DNA of 64,000 bases from Alentia gelatinosa (taxonomy: Eukaryota; Annelida; Polychaeta; Phyllodocida; Polynoidae): assembly GCA_950022655.1 (NCBI GenBank), contig OX465582.1:95990704-96054703 (forward strand). Reading direction: 5' to 3'. The position numbers and the translations under genes are program-made. The notes under the pieces were generated by a model. It was not told the origin of the DNA, searched no databases, and saw only the letters and a program-made list of their open reading frames with translations. Below are positions 61,317 through 64,000 of the stretch, piece by piece (the stretch's first letter is position 1; each line of letters begins with the position of its first letter).

Positions 61317-61918
61317 ATTTCAGTTACCATTACCACTTATCTATGTATAATTCGACTACATAATCTGATGCTCTAATAATTCTTCATGTTTCCAACCCCT
61401 ATGTTCGATCCTTTTCCTAAATCCAGTGCTTAAATAGATACTTCTATATAATCATCCAAACGAAATCAAAGAATGAATACGTGTCTTTAGACTACAGGAG
61501 ATATCTCTGCAGAGGAGAATCCTTGCTGCAGCCAGTACCTCGATGCTCTCCATGCTTAGAACAATTTTTTAAGACGTTTATTTATCCTGACGGCACTCAA
61601 CAAATACAATTGCTGGTTTCCATGTGCCCCCAGTTAGGCTTACATTTTTGCTATCCAGTTCATTTTCTCCTTTCCCTATGTCATGTAGTTTTCTTGCAAC
61701 AACAAAATAATAAAGCAAACAAAGAAAAACAATATCAATATACACTTAATAGACAATACAAAGTGAGCTCATAAACAAACAGCTATTTTTAGAGAACCTA
61801 TCACTATTTGACAGATAGTAATATTCATGGTTATATCATTAAGAATAATTTAGCTTAAAAAAATTATTGTTAGGCTTATAGATTAGAATTTCAAGAAAAT
61901 TACCATTCCCAGAAATAA
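61317..61918. other. no gene seen
   Basis: AT-rich unique sequence; may include the 3' tail of the retrotransposon relic at 61919-62356. Confidence 0.35.
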
Positions 61919-62356
61919 TCACGGGATTTTCTCATTCATAATCATTTTCAATTGCTTCTTGAATCCATTATAAGTTGGTAAGTTACGTGTATTTGGTAAC
62001 GAGCTATTCCATAAAGCAGGACCATAGAAGTTCAATGAGTTAAGATAAAAGGAACACCTCGGGGTGTTCTGTTTCAACTCAACCGATTCACAAGATTTCA
62101 TGATTCTCTGCTTAGGTACATGTAAATCTTCATTCTTACCTGCTTTATACATAGAACAACCAATATGAAAGTCTCTACGATCGTTTAGAAAGGGCAACTG
62201 CGGGCTTCTGTGAATAATGGTTCCGGAGGTGTCATTCTTGACTTTTAGTGCTATTTTTATAGCCCTGTTTTGCACCATAACACCATGAATGGCTCGCAAC
62301 TGGATCACGAAAGCTACATTGTAAAATATAAAGCATATAGAAGTGTGTGGAGCCAT
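61919..62356 (-). pseudogene. non-LTR retrotransposon ORF2 C-terminal fragment
   Basis: A 145-codon open frame with the order typical of the region after the reverse transcriptase in CR1/L2-like and related non-LTR elements: VQNRAIKIAL (residues 28-37), a DRRDFHIGCSMYKAG block (59-73), and YGPALWNSSLPNTRN (111-125) followed by a FKKQLK helix (132-137). The whole endonuclease, reverse-transcriptase core and 5' region are absent, so it is a 5'-truncated relic. No poly-A tail or target duplication was located. The clade assignment is inference. Confidence 0.7.
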
Positions 62357-63799
62357 ATGGTGTAGCGATGTAGATAATAAAATGATTTAGAAGCCATTCA
62401 GAACTCTGCCTTAGATATGCCTAATGCACAGTTCACAATGCGCGACTGGAGGTACCCAGGTAGGTACTTTTGAACGTCCAGTCTCAAGCTATAGGCCAGG
62501 AAGGCATATTAGGGACTATGGTGGAATCCGGACTCAAATAGTGTTAAACTAGGAAATCTTATAGATTGTCTCGTGCTTTATAGAAAAATATTCATTGAAA
62601 TATCAATATAGAAATATTGCATTATTTCCAACCAAGCCTTTTTTGTCAAGTTTTCACCTACCATGACGTTGCCTTGACATATGGCAAGTATCACCCAAAA
62701 AAGGTATTTTCGCTACTTTTCTATTTGGAAAACAGAAAAGGTCCATTTTTTTCCACTACGAGTACAACAAAAGTTAAGTTATCAAAATGATTGCAAAAGA
62801 AATTTCTACTTAATTAAACTTGATTTTGATTTTGCTTCCACATTGTATTCTATAGAATCTTCACTCATATTCTAGAAGTCAAACCTTTTGCCTAACCTTT
62901 AACATGATTTCTGAGAAAGTATGTAAAGAATCAAAATAGACTATCTAAATGAATACAAAATAAATGTGACAATAAAGCCCATAATCTCTGGTTTAATATG
63001 CCACCTTTTTGCAATTATATATCATTTTTATAGGCTAAGTGTTGATAATCTTTGTATACCATGTTAAAAATAAGTAGTTTTCAGTCCCCCAATATGGTTG
63101 CATGGCCTATAGGTACCGCTAGTGGCAAGCCCTCCAGTCTCACAGCGTGAACGGGGCATATACAATATTACTCATCCTCTTATCATCTTTTGCACATCTG
63201 AAGAGATAATTCCCTTTAGATTCAATCACGCAGAAGACCAGGTGCCTCTGGTCCTCCATCTGGCTTCTTATTACTGGCCTTTCATCTAAAAGGGCCAAAC
63301 CATTTCTACTGAATTCCTGTGCAAATTATTGATGACATTAAGCTTTGCATTTACTGACACGTAGTCACCGTGGTGAAATTATTAGACATCATCTCTAGCC
63401 ATAGCTAGGTGGTCCTCCTCTATAGAGAAAATTGCAGACGTGGAAAGACTAATGGAAATACAGAGGGGGATATGGGGGAAATATTAGAAATGAAGACACA
63501 TGATGACGGAATACAGCAAGTGATCCCCCAATAGCTGGCAATCTGACATTCTAGTGAGAGCTTAGTGAGATGGCATTAGTGTCGCCAACCTCGACAGATA
63601 TTAGAACTAAACCACATAAAGTATGATGAAATTATACGAAATGTGTATAGTATTGCTACACATATTCTGATATCATCACACTACAATGAAAAACATTAGA
63701 CCAGGTTTGTAAACCATCAAGACATTGGAGGATCTATGTACTATAGGAGAACATGAGACGATAGAGAGCTGACTGTGAAGGGATTACCAGTAATTCAAT
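62357..63799. other. no gene seen
   Basis: AT-rich unique sequence without recognisable genes or repeats. Confidence 0.4.
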
Positions 63800-63823
63800 A
63801 TGTATGTGTGTGTGTGTGTGTGT
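63800..63823. repeat. (TG)n microsatellite
   Basis: Short TG run. Confidence 0.9.
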
Positions 63824-63874
63824 CCGTGAAGCTTCTCACGAGTGAGGCACTCTCCTAGTAGAGGTCCTGTGCTT

Positions 63875-64000
63875 TATCTCATCCCTGGAATAAATGTCCA
63901 TAGGCTTAACATTGGGAACTCGTTCTCCATGCCCCTACATGTATTGCAGTTCGTTCTCCAGGGTCTATATACTGTGTATTGTCCATTCTTTAAGTGTGTA
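63875..64000 (+). mobile_element. rep-A copy 7, cut by the window end
   Basis: TTTATCTCATCCCTGG with CATAGGCTTAACATTGGGAA. Module 1 runs off the end of the window. Confidence 0.8.

Overview
This looks like a piece of a repeat-rich invertebrate animal genome, probably marine and probably protostome. The evidence is one spliced aminergic GPCR on the minus strand, long CA/TA/GA microsatellites, no operons or ribosome-binding sites, and a dense load of short non-coding DNA transposons. The species cannot be named from sequence alone. All repeat names here (rep-A, rep-B and so on) are provisional labels for families defined only by comparing copies inside this window.

Coding content: one confident coding exon, 11603-14127 minus, carries TM3 to TM7 of a 5-HT2-type serotonin receptor with a very large third cytoplasmic loop. 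It begins after a clear splice acceptor with a phase-1 intron. The exon(s) for TM1-TM2 were not found, so much or all of 14128-64000 may be intronic or 5' to this gene. A decayed non-LTR retrotransposon C-terminus lies at 61919-62356 minus. Nothing else reads convincingly as protein.

Repeats: two architectures dominate. (1) Bipartite elements have a 130-210 bp module 1 with family-specific inverted ends (TTTATCTCACCCCTGG, TTTATCCTACCCC, TTTACTATATACCC, TTAGCCTGGAA, TATTATATACCTA). In most families module 1 also holds a shared internal core close to GGCTTAACATTGGGAACTC. Module 1 is followed on its own 3' side by a 110-180 bp foldback hairpin. The hairpin arms differ between families, but the tips resemble one another (close to CACTCGGCTTCGCCTCGT). 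(2) Composite foldback elements (rep-1, D, E, L, M) have ACGA-rich ends and an extra internal copy of the terminal repeat, so one foldback is embedded in another. Beside these are elements with good target-site evidence: two Mutator-like elements with exact 9-bp duplications (19587-20306, 60513-61091), a piggyBac-type TTAA element (36658-37020), a second TTAA element (52337-52791), and a family with GGGGCCATCCATAAAG ends.

Layout: 1-4.1 kb foldback repeats; 4.2-8.5 kb mostly unique; 8.5-10.9 kb repeat cluster; 11.6-14.1 kb receptor exon; 16-27 kb nested repeats, a 450-bp G-rich tract and a CpG-rich promoter candidate; 28.7-29.1 kb a candidate enhancer; 29-38.6 kb the densest repeat block, including a near-identical ~820-bp tandem duplication; 38.6-42 kb mostly unique, with two candidate regulatory regions; 42-45.7 kb repeats and microsatellite; 47.6-48.3 kb a 73-bp satellite; 52-61 kb repeats, with RFX-type X-box sites at 52.07 and 54.9 kb; 61-64 kb retrotransposon relic and unique sequence. 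Several insertions nest inside older ones, giving a relative chronology.
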